DNA of 6,619 nucleotides, from positions 1-6,619 of the forward strand of contig JACZSH010000081.1 in the NCBI GenBank assembly GCA_022574315.1. Reading direction: 5' to 3'. Under the pieces are notes generated by a model that did not search any database, was not told the origin of the DNA, and worked only from the letters and a program-made list of their open reading frames with translations. Each line of letters starts with the position of its first letter. Position 1 is the first letter of the stretch. Below are positions 1 to 6,257 of the stretch, in pieces. The position numbers and the translations under genes are program-made. This DNA comes from Chloroflexota bacterium. GTDB taxonomy: Bacteria > Chloroflexota > Dehalococcoidia > Dehalococcoidales > RBG-16-60-22.

Positions 1-26
1 GTCGGGGCGGATTAGTTCCCGGTGGC

Positions 27-104
27 GTCATTGGGTGAGATGGAGATTGCTTCGTCGCGGCGCTCCTCGCAATGACAGGGTGGCGCTCCTCGCAATGACA
101 AGGT
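27..104. repeat. Short interspersed repeat, left copy, with tandem duplication
   Basis: Positions 45-77 match 6171-6203 at 32 of 33 bases in the same orientation. The 3' part is tandemly duplicated: 59-81 and 82-104 are 23-bp units differing at one base, sharing the 19-mer GGCGCTCCTCGCAATGACA. The arm GTCATTG at 27-33 is an exact inverted repeat of CAATGAC at 70-76 and at 93-99, so the region could fold into alternative hairpins. ATTGC (46-50) and GCAAT (69-73) are a second, inner inverted pair. On the minus strand the core resembles the non-coding element whose translation gives 'CEERSDEAI' in many environmental genomes; I recognise that from general knowledge. It is probably a miniature or REP-like element without coding capacity. 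Confidence 0.8.
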
Positions 105-165
105 AGGCACTATTAGCAACGACAAAGGGTGCCAACCCTGCGCCAACGAAGCCACCAAGTAGTGT

Positions 166-194
166 TTCGGAGGTCCTCTGCTTCATGTTATACT
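166..194 (+). promoter_or_regulatory. Candidate promoter for the UPF0182 gene
   Basis: TATACT at 189-194 matches the -10 consensus at five of six positions. Seventeen bases upstream is TTCGGA (166-171), a weak -35 with three matches. Transcription would start near 201, giving a leader of about 22 nt that still contains the GGAG Shine-Dalgarno at 210-213, nine bases before the ATG at 223. The -10 and spacing are seen in the sequence; the promoter call is inference. Confidence 0.4.
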
Positions 195-222
195 TATGGT
201 TACCGGAGCGGAGTAGCAAGAA

Positions 223-2988
223 ATGAGCTTTTTCAGCGACCTGGACAGGATGTGGGGGAAAGAAGGCAAACCGCCGTCACGGCCGGCAAAAACCAGAGCG
301 GCGTCAAACCCGGCCCGGAAATGGGTTATCATCATCGGGGGGCTGGTACTCCTTTTCATTCTCGCCTCGATAGGCAAAGGCATCTATACAGACTGGCTGT
401 GGTTCGGCAGCCTGGGTTTCAGTAACGTCTACAGTACCATCCTGACGACCAGGTTATGGCTTTTCGCCGTCGGTGCCCTGGCCTTCCTGGCACTGCTTTT
501 AGCCAGCCTTTTCCTGGCGCGCCGGCTGTCTCCGGCCATCGGGGAAAACGTCATCTTCGGCGACGGGATGGTGGTGGTACGCCGTTTCTTCGATTTGATG
601 GTACTGGCGGTAGCCCTTTTTCTCGGCCTCCTCTTCGGGTTGGTCACCTCCGGCCAGTGGGAAACGGTGTTGCGCTTTGGCAGCGCCAGCAGTTTCGGCG
701 TCACCGAACCCCTGCTGGGACGGGATGCCGGTTTCTATGTCTTCATCCTGCCGCTGTACAACTTTATCCAGGGGTGGTTTTCCTGGGCGATTGCCCTTAT
801 CTTTATTTTCACGGCGGCGATTTACGCGGTCAACACCGGCTTCCGCCGTACCGCCCTGAGCACCGCCATCAAGTTACACCTTTCGGCGCTCGGCGCCGTC
901 TTTTTCTTCCTTATCGCCTGGAACTATCGGCTGAAAATCTTTGACCTGGTCTACTCCCAGCGCAGCGTAATCTTCGGCGCCGGTTATACCGACGTCCATG
1001 CCCAATGGCTTGCCTGGCGGATACTCATCATCATCGCCACCGTGGCCGGTGTGCTGCTGATAGCGGGCATCCTGCGGCGCTGGCGGCGGGCAGTGGTCAT
1101 CCCGATTGGGGTCTGGCTGGTGAGTGCCATCGTTTTCGGGAGCATTTATCCGGCGCTGGTACAGAGGTTCCAGGTGGAACCCAGCGAGCTTGCCCGGGAG
1201 ACCCCGTACATCGAGCGCAATATCAAGTTGACCCGTTACGCCTTCGACCTGGAAAAAATAGAGGAAACGGACATCCTGGTGGAGGACGCCCCCAGCAAGG
1301 AGGACATCGCCCGGAATCCGGCTACCATGAACAATATCCGACTGTGGGACTACCGTCCGCTCAAGGACACCTACAACCAGATACAGTCGATAAGGCTGTA
1401 CTACGATTTTATCGACGTTGACGTTGACCGCTACCGGATTGACGGCGACTACCGCCAGGTGCTGATAGGCGCCCGGGAGCTTTCCCCGGAAAAGCTGCCC
1501 ACGCAGGCGCAGACGTGGGTCAACCGCCGCCTGCAGTTTACCCACGGTTACGGGGTTACCATGAGCCCGGCCAACGAGGTAACCAAACAGGGCCTGCCCA
1601 ACCTCTGGATAAAAGACGTACCGCCTATCGGCAGGATTAAAGTGGAGCGACCGGAGATTTACTTCGGGGAGAAGGCGGGGGACTACGTTATCGTCAACAC
1701 CAACGTCGAGGAGTTCGATTACCCCAAAGGGGACACCAATGTCTACACCAGGTATACCGGCGAAAACGGCATCGGCCTGGACTCCTTTTTCCGCCGACTG
1801 GTTTTCGCCTGGGAACTGGGTGATATCAATCTCCTTATCAGTGGTGAACTGACGCCGGATAGCCAGCTCCTCTTACACCGCAACATACAGCAGCGGGTGC
1901 AGCGCATCGCACCTTTCCTGTCGCTCGACCGCGACCCTTACATCGTGGTCGACGAGGGCGGTCTGTACTGGGTGCAGGATGCTTATACCACGTCGAATCG
2001 TTTCCCTTACTCCCAGCCGGCATCGGGAGGAATAAACTACATCCGCAACAGTGTCAAGGTGGTGACCAGTGCCTACGACGGCTCGGTAAACCTGTACCTG
2101 ATTGACACGGAGGATGCGGTGGCCAGAACCTATGCCGATATTTTCCCCACTCTGTTTACGCCGATAGAGACGATGCCGGAGTCACTCCGGGCACACCTCC
2201 GCTACCCGCTCGACCTTTTCCAGATGCAGGTCTCAATGTACGAGACCTATCACATGCAGGACGTCCGGGTCTTTTATAATAAGGAGGACCTGTGGACAAT
2301 CCCCTGGGAGACCTACGCCGACGCCGAGCGCCCGGTGGAACCGTATTATGTGATAATGAAACTTCCGGACGAGACGCAGGAGGAGTTCGTGCTGATGCTC
2401 CCGCTGACGCCCACCCAGAAGGACAACATGATTGCCTGGCTGGCGGCGCTCAGCGACGGGGACCGGTACGGTAAGCTTATCGCCTACAACTTCCCCAAGG
2501 ACAAGCTTATCTACGGGCCGCGGCAGATAGAGGCACGAATCGACCAGGACACGGCTATCTCCAGCCAGTTCACGCTCTGGGGACAGCAGGGTTCACAGAT
2601 TATCCGCGGCAACCTGCTGGTAATACCCATCGAGCAGTCGATTCTGTACATTGAGCCGATTTACCTCCGGGCGGAGAGAGGTCAACTTCCCGAACTGAAA
2701 CGGGTTATCGTGGTCAGCGGCGACATGATTGCCATGGAGCCGACCCTGGCCGAGAGCCTGAGTGCCATCTACGGCGCCCCGGCCACGGTGCCACCGCCAC
2801 CGCCGACGCCGACGCCGCTACCCGACATTGAAACACCGGCCGAAGTTACCGAGCTTGCCCGTCAGGCGCAGGAGCATTACCAGCGAGCGCAGGAGTACCT
2901 CAAGGCGGGTGACTGGGGAAACTGGGGAGAAGAGCTGGAGAAGATGGAAGAAGTGCTGCGGCAGCTGGTGGAGATATCTACCGAATAG
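223..2988 (+). CDS. UPF0182 (COG1615) family large membrane protein
   Basis: This is a full-length 921-residue member of UPF0182, a family of unknown function found in actinobacteria, cyanobacteria, Chloroflexota and some archaea. A basic N-terminus (residues 11-33) is followed by seven predicted membrane helices near 34-51, 78-99, 124-143, 183-203, 217-234, 266-284 and 289-308. A soluble domain of about 540 residues (about 311-850) comes next. With a cytoplasmic N-terminus and seven helices it should face outside the membrane. Family-like motifs include DWLWFGSLGF (57-66), NIRLWDYRPL (371-380), WVNRRLQFTHGYG (432-444), RPEIYFGE (476-483), DPYIVVDEGGLYWVQDAYTT (571-590), HLRYPLDLF (658-666) and FYNKEDLW (684-691). 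A proline-rich linker (857-867) leads to an acidic helical tail with KAGDWGNWGEELEKMEEVL, typical of the family C-terminus. The start is set by GGAG at 210-213. It probably forms its own transcription unit, as 290 nt separate it from the next gene. Confidence 0.93.
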   Translation: MSFFSDLDRMWGKEGKPPSRPAKTRAASNPARKWVIIIGGLVLLFILASIGKGIYTDWLWFGSLGFSNVYSTILTTRLWLFAVGALAFLALLLASLFLARRLSPAIGENVIFGDGMVVVRRFFDLMVLAVALFLGLLFGLVTSGQWETVLRFGSASSFGVTEPLLGRDAGFYVFILPLYNFIQGWFSWAIALIFIFTAAIYAVNTGFRRTALSTAIKLHLSALGAVFFFLIAWNYRLKIFDLVYSQRSVIFGAGYTDVHAQWLAWRILIIIATVAGVLLIAGILRRWRRAVVIPIGVWLVSAIVFGSIYPALVQRFQVEPSELARETPYIERNIKLTRYAFDLEKIEETDILVEDAPSKEDIARNPATMNNIRLWDYRPLKDTYNQIQSIRLYYDFIDVDVDRYRIDGDYRQVLIGARELSPEKLPTQAQTWVNRRLQFTHGYGVTMSPANEVTKQGLPNLWIKDVPPIGRIKVERPEIYFGEKAGDYVIVNTNVEEFDYPKGDTNVYTRYTGENGIGLDSFFRRLVFAWELGDINLLISGELTPDSQLLLHRNIQQRVQRIAPFLSLDRDPYIVVDEGGLYWVQDAYTTSNRFPYSQPASGGINYIRNSVKVVTSAYDGSVNLYLIDTEDAVARTYADIFPTLFTPIETMPESLRAHLRYPLDLFQMQVSMYETYHMQDVRVFYNKEDLWTIPWETYADAERPVEPYYVIMKLPDETQEEFVLMLPLTPTQKDNMIAWLAALSDGDRYGKLIAYNFPKDKLIYGPRQIEARIDQDTAISSQFTLWGQQGSQIIRGNLLVIPIEQSILYIEPIYLRAERGQLPELKRVIVVSGDMIAMEPTLAESLSAIYGAPATVPPPPPTPTPLPDIETPAEVTELARQAQEHYQRAQEYLKAGDWGNWGEELEKMEEVLRQLVEISTE

Positions 2989-3089
2989 CGGTGAACCAGG
3001 CGGCGACGTAAGCATATCCGTTAGCGGTTACTACCTCATTTTCCGTCCATAAGCATCAGGGTGTCCCAATCCATGACGTAGCCTACCAT

Positions 3090-3114
3090 CCCGTTTGCAT
3101 ATTACCGGAACGGG
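3090..3114. promoter_or_regulatory. Inverted repeat, possible PadR operator
   Basis: CCCGTT (3090-3095) and AACGGG (3109-3114) form an exact 6-bp inverted repeat around a 13-nt spacer, giving a centre-to-centre distance of about 19 bp. It overlaps the -35 and spacer of the candidate promoter. PadR dimers bind dyad sequences and commonly repress their own genes, so autoregulation is plausible. The dyad is seen directly; its role is inferred. A chance dyad or an RNA hairpin is possible, although there is no U-tract. Confidence 0.35.
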
Positions 3115-3123
3115 TGCTATTAT
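3094..3123 (+). promoter_or_regulatory. Candidate promoter for the padR-HAAS-degV-plsY cluster
   Basis: TATTAT at 3118-3123 matches the -10 consensus at five of six bases. TTTGCA at 3094-3099 is a four-of-six -35 with an 18-nt spacer. The resulting leader would be about 150 nt long. An alternative -10-like CATAAT lies closer to the gene at 3210-3215 but lacks a good -35. Confidence 0.35.
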
Positions 3124-3278
3124 ACCTAGCAACTCCAGGTATAAAGCGTATCGAGGTAAAACAGGCGGGCGGAGGCAACGGCCTGTCCAGCAGGTACCGG
3201 TGACAGTTGCATAATTTACCCGGGTGAGGGTAGAAGAACACCTCGTCACTCTAGACACCAAGATACGTGAGGTAGGAA

Positions 3279-3614
3279 ATGACACCGAAAAGAGAGTTGA
3301 TTAAAGGCAGCTCCAGCTCCCTGCTCCTCTGCCTGATTGAACAACAGCCGATGTACGGCTACCAGATTATCAAAGAGATGGAAAGCCGGAGCCAGGGCTA
3401 TTTCAATTTCAAAGAAGGTACCCTCTACCCGGCTCTCCACCGCCTGGAAAAGGCAGGACTAATCACCGGCCAGTGGCAGATGCTGCCCAACGGCCGGCCC
3501 CGGCGCTACTACTACATCACGACCAGAGGCGAAGCCAAGATAGCCGCCGAGAGAGTCCAGTGGCAAGACTTTTTAACGGCGATACGCCTGATTATTAAAC
3601 CAGCCAGCACTTAA
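3279..3614 (+). CDS. PadR family transcriptional regulator
   Basis: This 111-residue protein is a short PadR-type winged-helix regulator. The DNA-binding domain spans roughly residues 8-90. Diagnostic segments are the LLCLIEQQPMYGYQIIKEME helix (residues 16-35), the recognition-helix segment FKEGTLYPALHRLEKAGLI (44-62) and the wing GRPRRYYYITTRGE (72-85). The C-terminal dimerisation helix is brief, which matches the small PadR subfamily. GAGG at 3269-3272, six bases before the ATG, supports the start. The HAAS-domain gene begins 12 nt after its stop, so the two are almost certainly cotranscribed; this pairing recurs in many bacteria. Such proteins usually act as repressors, often of their own operon. 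The ligand or signal cannot be read from the sequence. Confidence 0.93.
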   Translation: MTPKRELIKGSSSSLLLCLIEQQPMYGYQIIKEMESRSQGYFNFKEGTLYPALHRLEKAGLITGQWQMLPNGRPRRYYYITTRGEAKIAAERVQWQDFLTAIRLIIKPAST

Positions 3615-3626
3615 CAGGTAAATACG

Positions 3627-4559
3627 ATGACATCTACCGTGGAGCACTACCTGGAGAGCATCAGGGACAACCTCAGTCTTGATCTCTTTGAAGAGAGGGA
3701 GATAGTCAACGAGCTTGAGACGCACATCGAAGACCGGATTGAGGAACTGAAAAAGGCCGGTCTCTCCGAGGAGGAGGCGGCGCAGACCTGCCAGGGCCTG
3801 CTGGGCTCAGCCAAGATGGTCGCCCGCCAGATATACGAGGCCCACAGCCAGGGTAGCTGGCAACAGGCAACGCTGGCGGCAATGCCCCACCTGCTTTTCG
3901 GCCTTTTGTTCGCGCTCAACTGGTGGCACCACCTGGGCTGGCTGGCGGCGGTCACCGTGCTGGTGATTGGCACGACTATCTACGGCTGCCGGCACCGTAA
4001 ACCGAACTGGGTCTTCCCGTGGCTGGGTTATTCCCTACTGCCGGTGGCCGTGGTGGGACTGCTGTTACCTTATCTGCCGGAGGGGCTGCTATGGGTGGGG
4101 GTAGTTTTATATATCCCGCTGACGACCTGGTGGCTGTATTACCTGGTGGACCAGACGGTAAGGCGGGACTGGCTGTTCGGTTCGGTGATGCTGCTGCCGG
4201 CACCTATCATCGCCGGCTGGTTCCTGGCCGTGGAACCACAGGGCCGGTTCACCGAAGTCACCCTGCAGCGTGCTTACGATTTCGCGCCCTGGATAGGGCT
4301 GAGTTTCATCGCCCTGGCCCTGACTATCGCCATCTTTATCCGACTGCGGCAGCGCTGGCTGAGGGCCGCCCTGCTGATAATATCAGGGCTCTTAATCCTG
4401 GCCATGATTGCCTACTACACCGAAGGCAGGCTCAGTTTGCCGGCTTTTCTGTTCCTGGTGCTGGGTATGGTAGCCCTTTTCCTAATCCCGGCACTGCTGG
4501 AACGGCGCATCAGAGGAAGCGAGAAACGAAGGTTCCAGCAATTCCTGGAAAGCTATTGA
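3627..4559 (+). CDS. HAAS-domain (DUF1700-like) polytopic membrane protein
   Basis: The 310-residue protein has two parts. Residues 1-75 form a charged helical domain of HAAS/DUF1700 type: YLESIRDNLS, then REIVNELETHIEDRIEELKKAGLSEEEAA (24-52), then a degenerate 'LLGSAKMVARQI'. After that come about eight hydrophobic helices near 83-98, 103-119, 131-149, 152-174, 183-201, 219-239, 245-264 and 270-291, ending in a basic tail (RRIRGSEKRR). No enzyme motif is visible. HAAS proteins are typically encoded next to a PadR regulator, as here, and are thought to act with it as a membrane-linked signalling or sequestering partner; that role is inferred. The start at 3627 follows a modest AGGT at 3616-3619 and leaves 12 nt after the PadR stop. 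The transmembrane part is not one I can assign to a transporter family. Confidence 0.8.
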   Translation: MTSTVEHYLESIRDNLSLDLFEEREIVNELETHIEDRIEELKKAGLSEEEAAQTCQGLLGSAKMVARQIYEAHSQGSWQQATLAAMPHLLFGLLFALNWWHHLGWLAAVTVLVIGTTIYGCRHRKPNWVFPWLGYSLLPVAVVGLLLPYLPEGLLWVGVVLYIPLTTWWLYYLVDQTVRRDWLFGSVMLLPAPIIAGWFLAVEPQGRFTEVTLQRAYDFAPWIGLSFIALALTIAIFIRLRQRWLRAALLIISGLLILAMIAYYTEGRLSLPAFLFLVLGMVALFLIPALLERRIRGSEKRRFQQFLESY

Positions 4560-4563
4560 CCGC

Positions 4564-4578
4564 CGGCGATATACGCCG
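4564..4578 (+). other. Small hairpin before the degV-like ribosome binding site
   Basis: CGGCG (4564-4568) and CGCCG (4574-4578) form an exact 5-bp GC-rich stem with an ATATA loop, five bases after the HAAS stop and just before AAAGGTGG (4582-4589). It has no U-tract, so it is not a classical terminator. It could stabilise an RNA end or tune translation of the next gene, or it could be chance. Confidence 0.3.
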
Positions 4579-4594
4579 CGTAAAGGTGGTTCCG

Positions 4595-5449
4595 ATGCCG
4601 AAGGTTACCGTGGTTACCGATAGTATTGCCTGCCTGACCAGGGAACTGGTGGCGCAGTACGATATCGAGGTAGTGCCGATTAATTTTTACGCCGGGGGTA
4701 AAATGTACCGGGACGGGGTGGATATAACTCCATCCGAGGCCTACCGGCTGTTCCTGGCCGACCCGGATTCGTTCAAGACGTCAGCGGCCTCCCCCGAGGA
4801 CTGTCTGAACGCCTTCCGGAGGGCGAGTCAGCGGGCCGACAACATCGTCTTCGCCACCGTATCAGTCAAGCTGAGTGCCGTTTACACCTCGGCGCTGGAA
4901 GCCAGGGAACTGGCGAAGACAGAACTTCCCGGCACGGCCATTGAGCTGGTGGACACGCATCTGGCGACGCCGGCGGAGGGGTTCGTGGTGCTGGCAGCGG
5001 CGCGGGCGGCGGCGGCGGGGAAAAGCCCGGAGGAAGTGGTGCGTGCCGCCGAAGCGACACGGGACAAAGTGGGGTGCTTTATTTTGCTGGATACGATACG
5101 CCACGTCTTCCGGTCAGGGCGTATACCCAAAATTGCGTCGCAGGTAGGCTCCATACTGAACATCAGGCCTATCCTGTCCGTATCCGAAGTCATCCATTTT
5201 CTGACCGCGGTGCGAAGTCGGGAACGGGGCATCGAACGAATACTAGAACTGACCAAGGGAAAGGTGGGAAAAAGCCCGGTGCACGTCTCGGTGTTTCACG
5301 CTTACGCGCCGGAAGAAGCCGGAAGACTGAAAGAGAGGGTGGCCGCCGAGTTTAACTGCGTCGAGCTGTGGCTGGGGGAGTTCAGCCCGGTAATGGGCTA
5401 CGCCTGCGGCACGGGCACGGTCGGAGTGGCTTTCTACACCGATGACTGA
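4595..5449 (+). CDS. DegV family fatty-acid-binding protein (FakB-like)
   Basis: This 284-residue protein shows the DegV two-domain plan. The N-terminal part starts VTVVTDSIACL (4-14), then VVPINFYAGGKMYRDGVDI (26-44), then KTSAASPEDC (61-70). The C-terminal part has DTIRHVFRSGRIPKIASQVG (166-185) with LNIRPIL (188-194) and ends GYACGTGTVGVAFY. Members such as FakB hold a fatty acid in a tunnel and present its carboxylate to the kinase FakA, making acyl-phosphate. T62 and S94 sit near where the carboxylate-binding residues are expected, although the usual LSGTY segment here reads LSAVY (93-97). ATG 4595 is chosen because AAAGGTGG (4582-4589) precedes it by five bases and the family N-terminus begins there. 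The frame is open further upstream, but that part is out of frame with the HAAS gene and is not DegV-like. No FakA is in view. Confidence 0.9.
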   Translation: MPKVTVVTDSIACLTRELVAQYDIEVVPINFYAGGKMYRDGVDITPSEAYRLFLADPDSFKTSAASPEDCLNAFRRASQRADNIVFATVSVKLSAVYTSALEARELAKTELPGTAIELVDTHLATPAEGFVVLAAARAAAAGKSPEEVVRAAEATRDKVGCFILLDTIRHVFRSGRIPKIASQVGSILNIRPILSVSEVIHFLTAVRSRERGIERILELTKGKVGKSPVHVSVFHAYAPEEAGRLKERVAAEFNCVELWLGEFSPVMGYACGTGTVGVAFYTDD

Positions 5450-5467
5450 GCCGGCAGGCAACCCGGC
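5450..5467 (+). other. Hairpin directly after the degV-like stop codon
   Basis: GCCGG (5450-5454) and CCGGC (5463-5467) form a 5-bp stem with an 8-nt loop right after the TGA. There is no following T-run, so termination is unlikely. Transcription probably continues into plsY. An RNA-processing or stabilising role is possible but unsupported. Confidence 0.3.
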
Positions 5468-5512
5468 CCGTACCAACCTGACGACGGATAGAAAGCTAAC
5501 GAGGGAGTTTTT

Positions 5513-6145
5513 ATGGCACTAAACATCGTCATCGGCATTACAGCCGGTTACCTGCTGGGCGCCATCCCGTTTGCCTATATCACCGGACGGCTGATAAAGG
5601 GCGTGGATATCCGGCAGGTGGGCGGCGGCAATATGGGCGCCCTGAATACGGTGCGGGAGATAGGACTGGTTCCCGGACTAATCGTGCTGATGGTCGATAT
5701 GGCGAAGGGAGCGGCGGCAGTGCTCATTGCCACCGGGCTGGACGTTTCCCTGATATGGGTGTTCGCCGCCGGCGCGGCGGCGGTTATCGGGCACAACTGG
5801 CCCGTTTTCCTGAAATTCAGGGGAGGCAAGGGAGCCGCCACCGCTATCGGGGTGTTCCTGGCCCTGATGCCAACCGAGATGGGCATCAGCCTGGCGATAA
5901 TCGGCGTGGTGGTCATCATCACCAGCAACGTCCGGCTGGGGCTAACCGTGGGTCTGACCCTGCTGCCTTTTGTTACCTGGCTGTTCAACGGTTCCGGCTG
6001 GCTGATCGGATTTTCCCTGGCGCTCTCGGCGTTTCTCCTGCTCAGGTCGTTACCCGGCTCCAGAGCAGCGGTGAATACCGGTGACCGAAAGAAGCCGGTT
6101 TTCGACCGGGACTACCATTTCTGGCAGACGAAAAAGAATAAATGA
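5513..6145 (+). CDS. plsY: Glycerol-3-phosphate acyltransferase PlsY (acyl-phosphate dependent)
   Basis: PlsY is an integral membrane enzyme that moves an acyl chain from acyl-phosphate to glycerol-3-phosphate, making lysophosphatidate, the first step of phospholipid synthesis. At 210 residues it has family length. Hydrophobic helices lie near 3-20, 53-73, 80-95, 110-137, 142-158 and 162-177. Motif 1 appears as GGGNMGALN (37-45) in place of the usual GSGNIGATN, after GAIPFAYITGRLIKGVDIR (16-34). Motif 2 is intact as GHNWPVFLKFRGGKG (93-107). The usual C-terminal RH-ENI-R-GTE segment is not recognisable; the tail is charged and ends FDRDYHFWQTKKNK. GAGGGAG at 5501-5507, five bases before the ATG, gives a strong start. 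It lies 63 nt after the fatty-acid-binding DegV gene, and the two functions fit one pathway. It may be a divergent paralogue rather than the only PlsY of the cell. Confidence 0.9.
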   Translation: MALNIVIGITAGYLLGAIPFAYITGRLIKGVDIRQVGGGNMGALNTVREIGLVPGLIVLMVDMAKGAAAVLIATGLDVSLIWVFAAGAAAVIGHNWPVFLKFRGGKGAATAIGVFLALMPTEMGISLAIIGVVVIITSNVRLGLTVGLTLLPFVTWLFNGSGWLIGFSLALSAFLLLRSLPGSRAAVNTGDRKKPVFDRDYHFWQTKKNK

Positions 6146-6170
6146 ACCGGGTAGGCATCACCAGGCATTA

Positions 6171-6203
6171 GATTGCTTCGTCGCTGCGCTCCTCGCAATG
6201 ACA
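6171..6203. repeat. Short interspersed repeat, right copy
   Basis: This 33-bp sequence matches 45-77 except for one base (T at 6185 against G at 59), in the same orientation. It contains the inverted ends ATTGC (6172-6176) and GCAAT (6195-6199). Unlike the left copy it is single and has no GTCATTG arm upstream. It sits between the plsY stop and the kinase promoter. Its minus-strand reading gives the 'HCEERSDEAI' peptide often mis-annotated as protein in environmental genomes. Confidence 0.8.
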
Positions 6204-6245
6204 ATACCATACTAAGCCAAACTGGCGGAAGAACCGAAAACGTCC

Positions 6246-6251
6246 TATAAT
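6246..6251 (+). promoter_or_regulatory. Consensus -10 box placing transcription start at the ATG
   Basis: TATAAT at 6246-6251 is a perfect -10 hexamer. The base seven positions beyond its last T is 6258, the A of the kinase ATG, so the predicted transcript has little or no leader. The -35 region (6223-6228, TGGCGG) is poor. No strong Shine-Dalgarno precedes the ATG; only AGAAG (6253-6257) abuts it, too close to serve. The box is seen; the leaderless reading is inference. Confidence 0.5.
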
Positions 6252-6257
6252 CAGAAG

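Larger units (their letters stand above)
2989..3278. other. Intergenic region between UPF0182 and padR-like genes
   Basis: I see no credible gene here; the minus-strand frame across it has no family signature and overlaps the PadR start. It holds a weak imperfect stem (GTAA 3008-3011 with TTAC 3028-3031, and CCG 3018-3020 with CGG 3025-3027) before a short T-rich stretch, which is too poor to call a terminator. It also holds the candidate promoter and inverted repeat near 3090-3123, and a second -10-like CATAAT at 3210-3215 with no good -35. The unusual length compared with the tight spacing downstream suggests that it carries the control signals of the PadR cluster. Confidence 0.6.

Noticed and set aside
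27..104. Possible CRISPR array
   Set aside because: Only two tandem units 23 bp apart with a 4-nt spacer; no unique spacers and no cas genes.
126..139. Hairpin AGGGT-GCCA-ACCCT as a terminator
   Set aside because: Only five base pairs and no T-run follows; no gene end is visible upstream in the window.
874..1545. 223-residue open frame on the minus strand
   Set aside because: It lies wholly inside the well-supported UPF0182 gene on the opposite strand and shows no domain or plausible start signal.
3031..3285. 84-residue minus-strand frame in the 290-bp intergenic region
   Set aside because: No family signature and no ribosome binding site seen; it begins inside the PadR gene and covers the likely control region.
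4019..4594. Upstream in-frame extension of the DegV reading frame (about 190 residues)
   Set aside because: It overlaps the HAAS gene in another frame, is rich in Gly, Ala, Pro and Arg as shadow frames are, has no DegV similarity, and ATG 4595 has a good ribosome binding site.
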